DNA of 64,000 bases from Tillus elongatus (GCA_964006375.1 OZ023269.1:64848029-64912028); one strand, 5' to 3'. Shown: positions 42,286 through 55,419, numbered from the stretch's first letter. The notes: generated from the sequence alone by a model not told the origin. Translations and numbers: made by a program.

Positions 42286-42870
42286 CTAGGATGGCAATAT
42301 AATAAATAAAATAATATTTGGATACACTATATGTATCATAACAGAAATAACAATTATTAAAATAATAAAATCATATATATACCATTCTAGGAGCGTAATA
42401 TAATTTACATGATCTAACAATTTCTTCCTTCTTCCTGGTGATGGGTTGGGTATGTCATCTCGTCTTCCTTCTGGTGTTTCTCCTTCATGTTGTGTGAACT
42501 GTCTCTGCTTTTCTTGCAGAGCTCTTCCCACTCCACAAAATCCAGCCACGCCGACCTTGAGTCGTTTTGGAGTGCTTTCCCACTGCCCATGACTGAACTT
42601 GACCACGCAGCGGCCATTGTTTGGTTGCTACCATGTGCCCTGCGTGTACTTTCTTCCTCTTGAACTTCCATCGAACCATGTGCTTCAACTTGTCAACATG
42701 CACCTTATACCCATCTACCTTGTGGCTTTGCTTCCGTGAGCCTTCCACTATTGCTGGATGGCCCCAGTATATTTTGTGGCCTCTGCCCATTTTTGCTTGT
42801 CCCTGCTTCTGACCTTCATACTCCACCCAAGTGTGTGTAAATCTCTGGGTGGTTGTACTTCTTACTGCTC
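42286..42870 (-). other. GC-richer insert region downstream of the BEL/Pao gag
   Basis: Three overlapping minus-strand frames of 85-113 codons span 42286-42826 (for example one starting MEYEGQKQGQAKMGRGHKIY). None matches a family I know. Base composition is clearly richer in G+C than the flanks. It could be decayed pol or env, or captured sequence. I cannot tell which. Confidence 0.4.
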
Positions 42871-42875
42871 CTACT

Positions 42876-43685
42876 CTATAAAATTCTTTCTTTCCTATCT
42901 TCGTTTCTATTGGGACTTTTTCTATTCGTAATACTGCTTGTTTTACTTCTTGTGCTTCTTTCTTCCCTTTTAATAATTTGCCCTCTACTTACATTAGTTT
43001 TCTTCGCTGCTGATTTGACTTCAGATCTGAAATTTTCTGGATAACTTTTTAAATTCACTCTTCCCTGCTCGTCTTTGGCTTCTTCTATCTCTGGTATTTC
43101 TTTAATTAAATTTAAGTTGAATATTTCTTGCTCGTTTGTGGCTTCTTCTACCTCTGGCATTTCTTTACATAAATTTAAATTAAATATTTCTTGCTTGTTT
43201 CTTGCTTCTTCAACTTCTTGTATTTCTTCAATGAAACTTTCATGATTATTCCTTGACGCTATTTTTGCGTAGAATTCTTCAATTGTTGAATTTATTGCTT
43301 TTTGGACTTTCTCTGGGAATGCTGTCCGTTCCTTATACTTGCATGTGAATACTGGTATTCTTATTTTTGGTAATTCGAATTCTGGAAACAGTGATGAATC
43401 GCGGTATGCTTCTTTGTTAATTGCTCTTTCCAGCTTAACCATGGCGTAATCGTACCATTGGCTTAGCGTCGAATGAGCTTCATCTAGATTTTCTGATTCT
43501 GTCATTATTTTTATATTCATTATGACATCTTCAATTTTATCCCATTGCCTTTCTACGTTTCCTTTTCTGATTTCAAATTTGATAGGTATATCGTTATCGT
43601 TCATTTTTTCTACTTCTTCTAATTTTTGGATAAATTGGTTTACCCGTAATTTTAGTTCTTTCGAACGCATTTTTAATTCCTCCAT
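42876..43685 (-). CDS. BEL/Pao-type Gag protein (DUF1759-like)
   Basis: A 269-residue frame. The N-terminal third is helical and charged (MEELKMRSKELKLRVNQFIQ...). ELPKIRIPVFTCKY follows at residues about 109-122, the equivalent of the LPKIxLPxFxGxY signature of DUF1759 Gag proteins of Pao/BEL elements. The next segment is divergent. Residues about 150-225 hold three tandem ~25-residue repeats built on EEA-x-(N/D)EQEIFNLNL. The C-terminus is Lys/Arg/Ser-rich and basic. No CCHC knuckle or protease follows, so the product is a shortened Gag. Family assignment is by motif only. Confidence 0.7.
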   Translation of the reverse strand: MEELKMRSKELKLRVNQFIQKLEEVEKMNDNDIPIKFEIRKGNVERQWDKIEDVIMNIKIMTESENLDEAHSTLSQWYDYAMVKLERAINKEAYRDSSLFPEFELPKIRIPVFTCKYKERTAFPEKVQKAINSTIEEFYAKIASRNNHESFIEEIQEVEEARNKQEIFNLNLCKEMPEVEEATNEQEIFNLNLIKEIPEIEEAKDEQGRVNLKSYPENFRSEVKSAAKKTNVSRGQIIKREERSTRSKTSSITNRKSPNRNEDRKERIL

Positions 43686-43810
43686 TGCTTCCTTAATTTT
43701 AATTTGATTTAATAATTGACTTTGTTACCTTGTCGCTTAGTTCTTCTTTTAATCTTATTCCTAGTTGCCTGTGACCTATATCTTGTCTTTAACCCTGTAT
43801 CTGCTTTGCT

Positions 43811-44076
43811 GGAACTGACCTTCTTTCGGTACTGCCCCGGACTCTTCTGTCCTGTTTATTTACTTTATTGGAACTAACCTTCTTCTGGTACTGTCCCGGA
43901 CTCTTCTGTCCTGTTTATTTACTTTATTGGAACTGACCTTCTTCTGGTACTGCCCTGGACTCTTCTGTCCTGTTTATTTACTTTATTGGAACTGACCTTC
44001 TTCTGGTACTGCCCTGGACTCTTCTGTCCTGTTTATTTACTTTATTGGAACTGACCTTCTTCTGGTAGTGCCCTGA
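43811..44076. repeat. 59-bp tandem repeat, 4.5 units
   Basis: Units start at 43811, 43870, 43929, 43988 and 44047 (partial). Each contains GGAACTGACCTTCTTCTGGT and GACTCTTCTGTCCTG. It lies between the gag start and the 5' LTR of the BEL/Pao remnant, i.e. in the leader. Confidence 0.95.
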
Positions 44077-44450
44077 TTATATTCACTAAAATAAAGGGTA
44101 TTTGGAGACTTGGGTTAAAGGATATTTGATAAGGTTTAAGTGAGTACTGTATTTTCACTGGCACTGGTTCTTTTTCGTCGAAGGGCCCTGCTCTTCAACT
44201 ACTCTTGTTTTCGAAGGACCATGTTTTCTTTTACTTGATGGACCATGTTTATGGAAGCGGAGGGTGAATTATAGGGAAAAAATTAGGTACGAAGCACATA
44301 TGTTAAAGCACAAAACTTATTAATAATCATAATAGTTAAAATAAGTGAAACTTACTTTGACTTTTAAATATGGCATTGTTTACTTAATTAAATAATCGCG
44401 GAACATAGAACATATTAAACGATACCAATTAGAGAAGACTACCCGACGTT

Positions 44451-45134
44451 GGGTGCAGGTGTTGGGCAAGCTTGATTATTTATGGATGGTGTTTGTGTTA
44501 TTACTCTTTTCTTTCAATTGTTGTTACTTTACCTATTGGAATCCCTACGCACATTGTAGTGTTTGATAAATTCTCCGTGACCAAGTAAATTCTCTTTTAC
44601 CAGGTAGAAAGTGGATGCAATTGTGCGAAAGTATGATTTACTGCCATCGTCACAAATATACCCTAAGACAATAATGCATTGAATGAAAAGATAGAGGTGA
44701 ATGTGGAAATGAATACAATCGCTGCCACGGCAGAGAACAAATTTAGGCAACTGTCACTTGCTTCCAAGTCAACGGTTAACATAGGCCTTATTTGCATAGC
44801 AGACTTAAACAGTTTGATTGCGAATTATGAAATTTGGAACTTTTTAGGTATTCATTATACTAGACCCACACTGTAATCTATTATTTTTTAGCACCTTCTG
44901 AAAATTAACATAAATTGATTTATATACATAGAGGATGTTCCATTAAAAAGAAGCATCGGTCAATATTTCAAATAGAGTAATGTTTATAAGAAAAGTCACT
45001 CGCGGCCACGAATAAGGAAAGGTTCTATGTTAAGAAATAGGCGAGGTACCCAGCAATTTCAACAAAAAGGGACACTCTATACAGTGGCATTTACAGTGAA
45101 TCCCACCATGTAAGCACTGGAGCAGGGCAAAAGA
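44451..45134. other. Unassigned sequence
   Basis: Short frames of 65-73 codons only. No repeat or domain was recognised. Confidence 0.5.
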
Positions 45135-45681
45135 TTACGTAACATTATAGTATGCTGCTATGTGTTGCAGCAGCGTATCGAAAGCCTGCAAGGTATGACC
45201 TCCATTCACCTGGCGCCACAAAAATTCATCTAGGTAACTTGCCAGATGACTGGAACTCGTACCGTGCATCTTTTTTCTTTTTTCTTTTGCCCTACTCCAG
45301 AATGCCTCAACATGATTTGTTGTGGCGTTTGTTATAGGGTCCACAAAATGTCGGGAATGGTTTACTGTTCTATGTTCGAACGGGGTAATGACGGGTATCG
45401 CAGAAATTGCCCCCCGATATGCGGCCCACTCGTCTGAAATAATTATTGACCCTACAACAAAACGGTTTGTGAAAAATGAGAAACATTAACGTTGTTTCCA
45501 TATATCTCCTTACCAGGTGCCACAATCCGCTCAATAATGGGCATCAGTGTTGCCCGGTCCCTGCTCTCTACCTCCTCCATATATCATCCAACTCTTCTCT
45601 CGACATCGTAGGCACCGAAGACCCACCTTTCGGGTACAACGCGGCCGAGATTGTTCTTTTTTTTGGCCACCAGTGATTCAT
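45135..45681 (-). pseudogene. Merlin-like (ISXO2 family) transposase, two 3' exons
   Basis: On the minus strand the exon 45681-45514 has acceptor ATATTTTCAG and donor CCTG|GTAAGG. It encodes DESLVAKKKNNLGRVVPERW (first catalytic Asp) and has an in-frame TGA at 45589-45587. The exon 45451-45135 has acceptor TTGTTGTAG. It encodes SIIISDEWAAYRG (second Asp), NHSRHFVDP and NHVEAFWSRAKEKRKKMHG (catalytic Glu), then SYLDEFLWR, and stops at 45135. The triad and motifs fit the ISXO2/IS1016-Merlin family. The N-terminal zinc-binding part is missing here, so this is a truncated pseudogene. The element's ends were not found. Confidence 0.88.
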
Positions 45682-46035
45682 CTGAAAATATTCATTAGTG
45701 TTGTAAGGCGGCACTGAAATAATGTAATAAGCTACAAAACATTCCCATTCATTTGCCCGGCGTGTGTTTTCCCTTAACACAACATTACTTCAACGAGTTA
45801 AGATTGAAACCTGTTATGGGCCCTGATAGGTACAATTTGGAAAACACAATTCATCACAATACAGTTTACGGCTAATGGGTAACCCTGTTATTGTCGAAAT
45901 AATGTTATAACATGTAACTCTACTCACCGTACAATTAACGTAAAAAAAATGTTTACTAGCTTCTATATTAACAGCAATACTGAATTTTAACGTAGGATTG
46001 TGTCACCCTATATGTATGTAAGCAGATAAAAACTT

Positions 46036-46767
46036 AACACCGCATATGGGTTCCAGGGGTCCCGGTTCACGGCCATTTAAAGATATGTTGTCAAAATCTC
46101 AACATCTACTCCTTTGCGATTTCGTCCAACGATAATTCACAAAGGAGTATTCAGTATTAAAGCATTCATTATATAACTAAAAGTACTGCGAAAGCATCAG
46201 ATAATGGTTGTATTTTAAATGGATTTTCTTGACATATTTTTGTTACATGAAGGACAATGACGGTTCCAGCTGATACTGAAGGGTTTGTAAAAAAACACTT
46301 CTTGCGGCATTGCCTTTACGTAATCCGTATTCGTTGCAGGTCCCTGGCCTACAAATTGGCAATGTTGACGTTTAAAATCGCGCTTTTGACGTTTGCGGAG
46401 GAAAATGATGTTCAATTTTCAAAGTAATTTCATTTTCATTTGCGGTTAAAAACCTGTATGTATGTATATAATATAGAAAAAGTCTTGGAACAGTAAGTGC
46501 GTGATGGTAGCGACTTTGCATAGAAATGATCTGGCACAAAATATTTTATTATCACATAGAACAAAAAGTTTTGGCACATAATTTCCTTTTTATGTCGTAA
46601 ATGTACGTCCAACATTTGGTAACCATAGATTTCCTATTATTTCAGTTAAATATGTTTTACGAAAAAGAACAAAACATTTTCCCGGAAAACCTTTTGCAAG
46701 CCACTTATGAGAAGAAGTTACATAAGTAACTCTTTTTTTATCGGTGTCATACATGCATACATACATT

Positions 46768-46834
<67 letters not shown>

Positions 46835-46840
46835 TACAGC
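46036..46840 (-). mobile_element. Helentron-like fragments, minus strand
   Basis: 46036-46150 matches the 5' block (CATATGGGTTCCAGGGGTCC). 46490-46840 carries the 3' end (GTAAGTGCGTGATGGTAGCG), GATCTGGCACAAAATATTTT and the TTATCGGTGT block beside an (AT)n run (46770-46832). Between them (46215-46430) is a segment shared with 54470-54640 and 59440-59620. Confidence 0.65.
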
Positions 46841-46959
46841 CAACAAATACAGTGTGTATTTAAAAGTTATTACAATGCAGTGCAACATTCCAAAAGATAT
46901 GTATATATGTATATGTCTCATAATGACAACTCAACAATTATCGGGCCGATTTTGATGAA

Positions 46960-47690
46960 ATGTTTTAAGGCTGCGATATTCTAGACGAAGAAGTACCTCC
47001 AACAGAGACAGAAGAATTTATTGTGAGAGGTGCTGCTGAAGATTAGTGAAGGTCTTGAAAGAGCGATTTCCTTGAAAACTGTATTACTCCATCGAACGTT
47101 TCACTAAGTTGAACTACTTCTCAGCAGGTGGCATCACATTCGGCTTCAGTTTTGCAGAGGGCTTGTAAAAATTTTACGTCCTTAGAAAAGCGACGTTGTC
47201 AGTTGTCTACTCCTTTGTTTAGATACAAAGCTTATGGCGTGGCAGGTTGAAAAGCGGAGGGTAGGGAAGATACGAATTCTATTGTTACCTATGCCTTTAG
47301 ACGAACTTTGGACATACAATATATGTAAGATTTGTAAGCGGTCGAAAGTCGAATGAATGGAGCGTCTATTCGGCATTTCTCAGGCAGGACAATAAAGTCA
47401 CGTTATGGATTTTGAAGTCATACAATCTTATACAGAATCACTGTGTTACCGCAAATCTTTATAAAAATATTTGATTATGAAGATAAGGCTTTTAAACTCC
47501 CAACATTGCTTCAAATGGACGGAAACTGATATTGAATAAACTCCGACACATTAGCTGAATTGGACCAATTTAAGAAATTATATTGCTGAAAATTGTAAAT
47601 GTATTTTGGTGAAGCTTCGTTTATTTGTTGGCTTTCATATAATTTTGTGTACAAAAATTAAAGTTTCTAGGTTAATGGAAAATTGAGTTA
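46960..47690. other. Unassigned sequence
   Basis: No domain or repeat was recognised. The longest frame is 64 codons (47182-47376, minus). Confidence 0.5.
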
Positions 47691-47745
47691 TAAAAATGTA
47701 CAAGCTTTTAATGACATTTGACTACCATAAGGCACTGGCTGTGTC
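47690..47745 (+). mobile_element. Degraded 3' end of a Helentron-like element
   Basis: AATGACATTTGACTACCATA followed by AGGCACTGGCTGTGTCC, a decayed form of the family 3' end. Confidence 0.5.
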
Positions 47746-47875
47746 CGGACTTTAATATTTCTCTGTCACTTTCTTAAAAAACGAGTACTACTTTGGAGAT
47801 AATGTGTTTTTAAAAAAATGCTAAAATTTATCCTACAAAATTAGTATTGTATTTTATTTCTTTATCGTCTGCGTA

Positions 47876-48010
47876 TTTCAGGGACTATGTCCAGTCACAG
47901 ACGCCAGACATACGTTTCGCCTTTATAAGTTTGTATGAAGGGTGGGGATATTTAACATGCCTAACATCGCGTGGTACACGAGACAGACATCATAGCGGTC
48001 TTTCTGAAAA
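47876..48010 (+). mobile_element. SINE body fragment
   Basis: Similar in order and wording to 50915-51060 (GGGACTATGTCCAGTC.. / GCGACTATGCCCAATC.., then AGGGTGGGGATATTTAACATG / AGGGTAGGGATATTTCATGTG, then CCTAACATCGC / CCTGACATCGC). No tRNA-like head is joined to it here. Confidence 0.55.
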
Positions 48011-48274
48011 GCGGGTGTGGCATACAAATCGCTTAAGCACAATTCCATTGTCACGGCAATTGTTATCTTTTAATATGTACCGAATTCATCATTATTTATA
48101 ATTTACGAAAAGCTGTGGTAAGATGCGAATCCAGAACACCTTAAACGAAAGCCAATGGTCTACCTGCTAAGATACTGAGACCGGTAATTGAGATATAGAT
48201 AGCAAAAATATAGCAATATTCAATTGGTCAATGTCAAATGGTAGGTGGAGAACAATTTGAAGACTTTTGCTAAA

Positions 48275-48612
48275 TTTTTTTTGTTTTCCTTGGTTCAATA
48301 ATTTTTTCCATTAAATTTACTTTTCCGTTTTTGACAGTAATTAATGCTATTTTTTCACAAGAATTGTTATGTGAGGTAACAATGTATTCCCGCATCATTT
48401 AGGTTGTAAGGAGGCCTATGGAAAAACAGCAAAAGAACATGGATTTTTTTTGTTTTCCTTGGTTCAATAATTTTTTCCATTAAATTTACTTTTCCGTTTT
48501 TGACAGTAATTAATGCTATTTTTTCACAAGAATTGTTATGTGAGGTAACAATGTATTCCCGCATCATTTAGGTTGTAAGCAGGCCTATGGAAAAACAGCA
48601 AAAGAATATGGT
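48275..48612. repeat. 169-bp tandem duplication
   Basis: Two copies, register GTTTTCCTTGGTTCAATAAT at 48283 and 48452, nearly identical. On the minus strand each copy encodes the same ~40-residue stretch (MREYIVTSHNNSCEKIALIT...). There is no evidence that it is expressed. Confidence 0.93.
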
Positions 48613-48834
48613 TGTCATTAAAAAAAGTTATGATGACGTCACCATTCAGAAATAGGTGACTTCATAAATAAAATTTTTACGCCATACGTTGACAATTAAT
48701 AGAATAATTATATCTTGGTAGATGTGTAAATAGCTAGAAGAGGTTCTTTGACCACGAAAATGGAACCAGTTTTTTCTGGTTATTTCTGTTTTATTTTGTA
48801 CTACCTGAAACAACACTGCTATTTTAATGAAATG

Positions 48835-48962
48835 TGGTACATTGTTACTACTATATAGGTTATACTGCCAACCAAATGTATTTTAAAAATCTTGGTACAT
48901 TTGCCATTAGAAACATTTTAACGAAAATACGCTACCACAACGCACTTGCTGCGTTCAAACTT
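48835..48962 (+). mobile_element. 3' end of a Helentron-like element
   Basis: TTTTAATGAAATGTGGTACATTG-type block, a GGTTATACTGCCAACCAAAT block and the end GAAAATACGCTACCACAACG with hairpin ACGCA-CTTGC-TGCGT. Confidence 0.7.
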
Positions 48963-49764
48963 TTTTTCAAATGGAGCACCTGTAAACAAAAAATTAATTT
49001 GCTTTTTCACAAGGTTCCCAAGAATATATAACATTACGAGTCTATTGTAATAAAGAACGAAAGAAATCGTAATGTTCATAATTCGAAAAAAAAAATTTGC
49101 AGTATGCTATGCAAAAAATGCTGCTGTTTATCATTTACTTGGAAGTAACTGAGAGTTCCCGATATTTATTCTATGCCGTGTCTCTGTTATTTAATTGTTG
49201 TGTTTCATTGTCAAATTTGTCTGTTTTTCTTATATTTATTTATTGTGTTAAGTTTTGACTATAGCAGTAAACCAAACTTTCGAACATTTTGAGAAATACG
49301 ATATGTTAGCTTGTCAGGACACATCGAAAAAAAAACGAATACACATTTGCAGAATCAGTCATTGTTAGCTTGTTTAGACTACACTAACAAATTTGAATAC
49401 TAATTTGCATGATCAGTCATTGTCAGCTTGTTTTGACTACACTAAAACAATTGAATGCAAATTTGCATGATCAGTTAATCGAGTCTGAATTATCATATGT
49501 ACTTATTTATTTACACCAAAACTTGGGTCGTAATAAATTAACATTGTCATACCTGACTAAACGTTTGTAAGGAAATCCATTCCTCCTATGATAAAGGCAT
49601 GCTTTTTTCTGCCAAATGATTGTCACAGGCCCAATAAATCAAATGTCGGTCACATCTGGGCAGTAAATCAGAAGTCATTTTTATCATTATATTTACAGAT
49701 GTTTACGTGTGATATTATTGTAACACAAGGCATTGGACTTATTCAAACTTTGTAGATACAGATG
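48963..49764. other. Unassigned sequence with a ~59-bp triplicate repeat
   Basis: Three diverged tandem copies start near 49304, 49364 and 49422 (GTTAGCTTGT... ATTTGCATGATCAGTCATT) and end near 49478. Nothing else was recognised. Confidence 0.6.
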
Positions 49765-49865
49765 TAAAGATGAAAAAGTGAAAGGGCAACGCTAGAAATT
49801 GAACTCAGTACCCATATGCGGTTCACAGGCACAGGTTCGTACAACTTAATCATCGAGGCTCTAAG
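49765..49865 (-). mobile_element. Decayed tRNA-derived SINE head
   Basis: On the minus strand it reads AGCCTCGATGATTAAGTTGT, then a B-box-like GAGTTCAATTTC. It parallels the better-preserved head at 51160-51225. Confidence 0.5.
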
Positions 49866-50680
49866 TACGTTAGTGTAACTAATGTTTTATGAAAGCACTA
49901 CCATTATTTTGCCGGCAAATATGCTCATCCAAGCAGAAGTAATACACCTGTGAAGTTATCCCAAAATTGATGAATTATTTTCTTATTCAACTGTATATAT
50001 TTTGTCTATGAAAAATCGGTAACACATCTTTCTAAACTGGCAACATTTCAAATATTTATTTCGTTATTTTCATCAAATATAACAACGGTATATGCATTGT
50101 AAAGGTACAATAGTACAGAATGCGACACAAACATACAAGAACAGGAAATAGATTTATAGTCTGTAGTGTGTACTTTGCATTTGTGTTATGGTCTAGGTAG
50201 CACGCCTTGAAAGGCGTTTGACCATTTACCCTGATAAAGCAGGCACCTAATAGCACATCATAATAAGCTAGAATTACATAAAATTTAGACAATTACAGAG
50301 TTAGAAACTGTTTGAGATAAAATAACAAAACTGCAACAGGGAGACATGATTCTTATAAGGCTCTTTCGCAATTCTACTCTTTTTTGCATGCTAACCTTTT
50401 TTATGTGATCAAAACCAATATATTATCACATACTTTCATCCCTTAGCTAGGAAAGTTGTAGCTTGTAATTCCTACACATATATTTTATCCATTTGAAAAT
50501 TGCCATGACCAACTGTTTGGTGATATGTAACAATTTTATGCAAGTAATAGAAATTCATTGTAGGGACTTAACCAGTCGTTCATATATTTTTTGACTCAAG
50601 GCGATATCTCAATCTTTGAGTCGTGATTTAGGACTTAACTTTTTTTTTAATTCTATACATTTTTATATCAATGTTTACTA
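49866..50680. other. Unassigned sequence
   Basis: Only short frames (78 codons at 50056-50292, minus). No recognised element. Confidence 0.5.
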
Positions 50681-50684
50681 GCTT

Positions 50685-50881
<197 letters not shown>

Positions 50882-50899
50882 GCATTTTTGTTTCCTGAA

Positions 50900-51225
50900 C
50901 CTCGGCATATTTCCGCGACTATGCCCAATCATCGTCGTCAGAGAGCAGTTTCACCCCACTATCCTGGAAATTTTGCCGAACCCCTGCCTTTCTGTAAGGA
51001 GGGTAGGGATATTTCATGTGCCTGACATCGCCCAGACACGGGACCGAGGGCTTTACGCCCCCTCCGAAGGGTGGAACGTACAGACATTCAAGTTACTCAA
51101 ATACAATGACACAACCTCCGTTGATGTTAAATATATACTGGAAAAACGAAAGGCGAACATTGGGAATCAAACCCAGTACCCTCCGGTTCAGACGCACACG
51201 TTCTCACCACTGAACCACCGAGGCG
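50900..51225 (-). mobile_element. tRNA-derived SINE
   Basis: On the minus strand the head reads GCCTCGGTGGTTCAGTGGTG (A box TGGTTCAGTGG), followed by GGGTTTGATTCCC (B box). These are the RNA polymerase III promoter boxes of a tRNA-like sequence. It lacks a foldable full tRNA and a body follows to about 50900. The body is shared with 47876-48010. AT runs flank both sides. Confidence 0.8.

Positions 51226-51227
<2 letters not shown>

Positions 51228-51319
<92 letters not shown>
51228..51319. repeat. (AT)n microsatellite
   Basis: AT run abutting the SINE head. Confidence 0.98.
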
Positions 51320-51321
<2 letters not shown>

Positions 51322-51859
51322 CTCACTACTATTATTTGTCAATACAAACGACTTACTGGAATTTCCTGAATTCCAATGAGCAGCCTTTGTATTTAGTGTT
51401 GTAATGTCTCTTTCTTTTCTTTGGCTTATCTTTTTAAATTCATAATACAATTTTCTGTAGAATCCGAGTGACTTGCATTTTTTAGATAAATCATCATAGC
51501 CCAAAGGTCATATTGTCTCGTCGTCGCAACCACTTTTCAACTTCCTGTTCTGCTATCAAATGGCCAGCTTTCAGCCCCATACATTTATACATATCTATGT
51601 ATTTTCTTTATTGAATGCTTTTTGGTATAGGAAATTGTGGGCAACAAAATAAATAGGTGTAAGAGAAAACAGTTCTGTTTGGTTTTTCTCGTACGAAATG
51701 TATTCCAGGTGTATTGCTACTTTTCGGCGTCTTAGCCCCGAATAACTCTTTTTGGGTGCGAAAAGAAAAACTTCATTTATCATACACAAAGTTTGGGTCC
51801 TTGTATCCATCTTTGGCCTCATGGGGAAAATAGTTATCTCCATGACTCAAATTTTCGAT
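51320..51859. other. Unassigned sequence
   Basis: Short minus-strand frames of 61 and 82 codons only. No recognised element. Confidence 0.5.
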
Positions 51860-52092
51860 TCGCTAAAAACTTAGAATTGGGTTAATATTATTGTAGTCTA
51901 AGTCAAGGCCATTTGCTTACCATGTCTTATTTCAATGACTTTCATATTTTCAGAGATACATTTTCCGTAAAGAGACTTCTTTCACTGAAATACTGGTGCG
52001 CTTGTGCTGGCTAACGAACTCGTGGAAAAAATAATATTATATGACACGTGCCAAATTTAAAAAGAAAGTAATTTTTCAGTAATTGAGTTGTA

Positions 52093-52182
<90 letters not shown>
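51860..52182 (-). mobile_element. Degraded Helentron-like fragment with (AT)n
   Basis: It has GGCTAACGAACTCGTGG, GACACGTGCCAAATTTAAAA and GAGTTGTAG before an AT run (52097-52182). This is the order seen in the minus-strand copy at 53382-54214. Confidence 0.55.
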
Positions 52183-52183
<1 letters not shown>

Positions 52184-53229
52184 CATATAAATATTTTTAT
52201 ACATATATATACATATCACCCATACATTTGCAGTCGTAACCAATCTATTTACTATAGTGCGAAATTTGTACATATATTGTACTTACTTATTTACGCCTAC
52301 CATAATATTTGTAACATTATATAGACACTATCAACTAAAAATTTGTGGATGAACCATTAAAACAATTTAATCCAATTATGTTAGTTTTTACTTCAATGTA
52401 AGTAATAAGATTTTTAATGTGATTAGGTCCTAATAAAAGTGTGAGGATATCCTTATATCCTTTTTGTCTATAAGTATAATTTTCTCTGTAGGAATTTTGT
52501 AAGCTTATTGCACGGGATCCATAAAATGTTTTATTTGAGAAACGAAAAGTTTATGTTTAAGCACCCGATAAATTTTTGTCCGTCAAATAATGCATTGTTA
52601 AAGTAATGGCAATGGCAAATTTTACCGTTATTTTCATCATTGTTAAGCACCTCATTTATTTTACGTTGTCAAAAGCTTATGGTTATCGTAGTATTCAATT
52701 TCAGTGAGTTTTTATAACACTGACAACACTGGTTATGCCGGAGGTAGCGAGTCATTGGATCCAATGCAATAGCCCCCTGTTATACAATTGCTCCGCTTGT
52801 CATCTCTCAGCTCAGTGACAATACAGTTGCACTTGTACACAATGTGCCTCGGGCAGCCGGACAAATCGTTTTGTGTGGACATTTAATAAAAACATACTTA
52901 AAAAAAAAATAGAATGGCTACATACTTATATTTTATTGCAATCGAATCTTTACATCTTCCTGCAGGTAATGAATAGTCAAAGTCATCTCTTTTGGAACAT
53001 CTTCGTATATATAATCTTATCTAAATCATTGGAATATTTAGGTGCATTTCAATTTATTACAACTAATAATACAAAACAGGATGTGAAACTTGCGACAGTC
53101 ATCACCACTTGTGGTTTGTCTAGATTACGAAGTTTCTGAAATTGTTCCCGTACACCTACTATTTCTTTAGACAATTACAATTTAAGGAGACCTTTTTTTC
53201 CTATACTAAAGTTATAGCGAAATGCCACC
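52183..53229. other. Unassigned sequence
   Basis: No gene or repeat was recognised. The 88-codon frame at 52873-53139 has no known domain. Confidence 0.5.
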
Positions 53230-53340
53230 CTTAAGCAAGTTCGTTAGCCAGGAAGTTCGGCGCATGTTTTCCCGGAACATTTTCTTTGTTCGTTCGGAAA
53301 AAGTTGATCTCAGGAAATAAGAAAGTAAGGGCAAACAGAG
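53230..53340 (+). mobile_element. Helentron-like internal fragment
   Basis: AAGTTCGTTAGCCAGGAAGT and TTTTCCCGGAACATTTTC correspond to the internal GTTCGTTAGTCAGGAAAATC / TTCCGGGAAAATTTTG blocks of plus-strand copies. Confidence 0.55.
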
Positions 53341-53381
53341 TATTTGTATTAGAAAGAATAAATCATTTACATAAAAGCCTG

Positions 53382-54214
<833 letters not shown>

Positions 54215-54215
54215 A

Positions 54216-55250
54216 AAAGCCTGGACGCAGCAAGTGCGTTATGGTAGTTAATTGTCATAGAAATGATCTGGCACAAAATATTGTATAATTACTTTTTCTC
54301 TTGTAATACAGAAATATTAATTTCGGTGTCAACTTTACTATTTATATTGTACAGAGTTGGTACGCGTATTTATATCCTTATAGGTGAGTCAGCTACCAAA
54401 ATGTAGCTGTATAGGCCGAAAGACAAAAGAGTTATAGGCATTTGCAGAAAAATAAATTGTGGTTTTCCTCAAAACGTCAAAGTTGCGATTTAAAACGTCA
54501 AAATTAGCAACATTTAGGCAAATAACTTGATTATTATATGAGCTTTGGAAAGAAAATATTTCAAGAAGAATGTTTTACAAACCCTGAAGTCTTAGTTTCA
54601 ACCGTCAATGTCCTTCATTTTACTAAAATATCTCCAAACAATAAATTTCTAATAGACCCTTACCTCTGATGCTTCGCAGCAGTTTAAGCTATAGAGTTTA
54701 TCGTTTAATGGTATATAACTTTTGTGGAATTTTAGTAAAAAATCAATAAAGCTCAATTATCCGTCATTATACAAAATATTAAAATATATTGATTATAGGG
54801 TGTCTTGACCTATATCTTGACAAAATATTTCTACAATCACAGGCTGGCCCATAAGTCGTCGGAGATGCAAATTTTCTTTTTTTTTTCATATTCGAACACG
54901 CCTCATGTTATTGCATTTTTGCATTTTCCATCGAAATAGAATGCATGCTTGTAAGTAAAGTAAATCTGGACGCAGCAAGTGCGTTATGGTAGCGAATTTT
55001 GATCAAATGCTTCGTGTATGAATAGCTCAATTTGCTACTAACCTATAAGGTTGACCAAGAAACGGTTTCTTTCGGTTACCCTTTCTTTGTACGTTTACAA
55101 ACAACACAGTTATTTTGATGAAGCAAGGCACATTGCTTTTACTATACAGTTTTCTAATCGGACATCTATTATGCATTTTTGCATTTTGCATCGAAATAAT
55201 ACATGTTTTTTGAGAAAATAATTTCGAAACGCGGCAAGTGCGTTTTGGTA
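54216..55250 (-). mobile_element. Helentron-like fragments in tandem, minus strand
   Basis: 3' ends (GGACGCAGCAAGTGCGTTAT or GCGGCAAGTGCGTTTTGGTA) start at about 54219, 54966 and 55220. Each is followed by diverged internal sequence, including the ~200-bp segment shared with 46.3 and 59.5 kb (54470-54700). No 5' ends are preserved. Confidence 0.7.
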
Positions 55251-55419
55251 GCGAATTTTGTGTGTGTTGTGTTGTTTCATGGCTGCGGGCGTCAGATCAA
55301 TCGCACATTTTTCGTAGCGGATGCTTTAAATTTCAATAACTTAATTTGCTTAAGATTCATTGGCTGGGAAACCAGTTTTTTCAAGAACATTTAAAATTTA
55401 TTTTCGGAAACTTTTTGTA

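Larger units (their letters stand above)
41223..44450 (-). mobile_element. BEL/Pao LTR retrotransposon remnant, gag only
   Basis: Diverged direct repeats at about 41223-41480 and 44246-44450 share GTTTATGGAAGCGGAGGGTG and ACGAAGCACATATGTTA, with the AAATAATCGCGG string further in. They read as LTRs of a minus-strand element. Directly inside the right copy, the minus strand reads TGGTCCATCAAG, a plausible primer-binding site beginning with TGG. The gag frame lies inside at 43685-42876. No polymerase is visible. Outer borders and target duplication could not be fixed because the repeats are decayed. Confidence 0.7.

Noticed and set aside
51160..51225. A tRNA gene
   Set aside because: A and B boxes are present, but the acceptor stem does not close and a SINE body follows.
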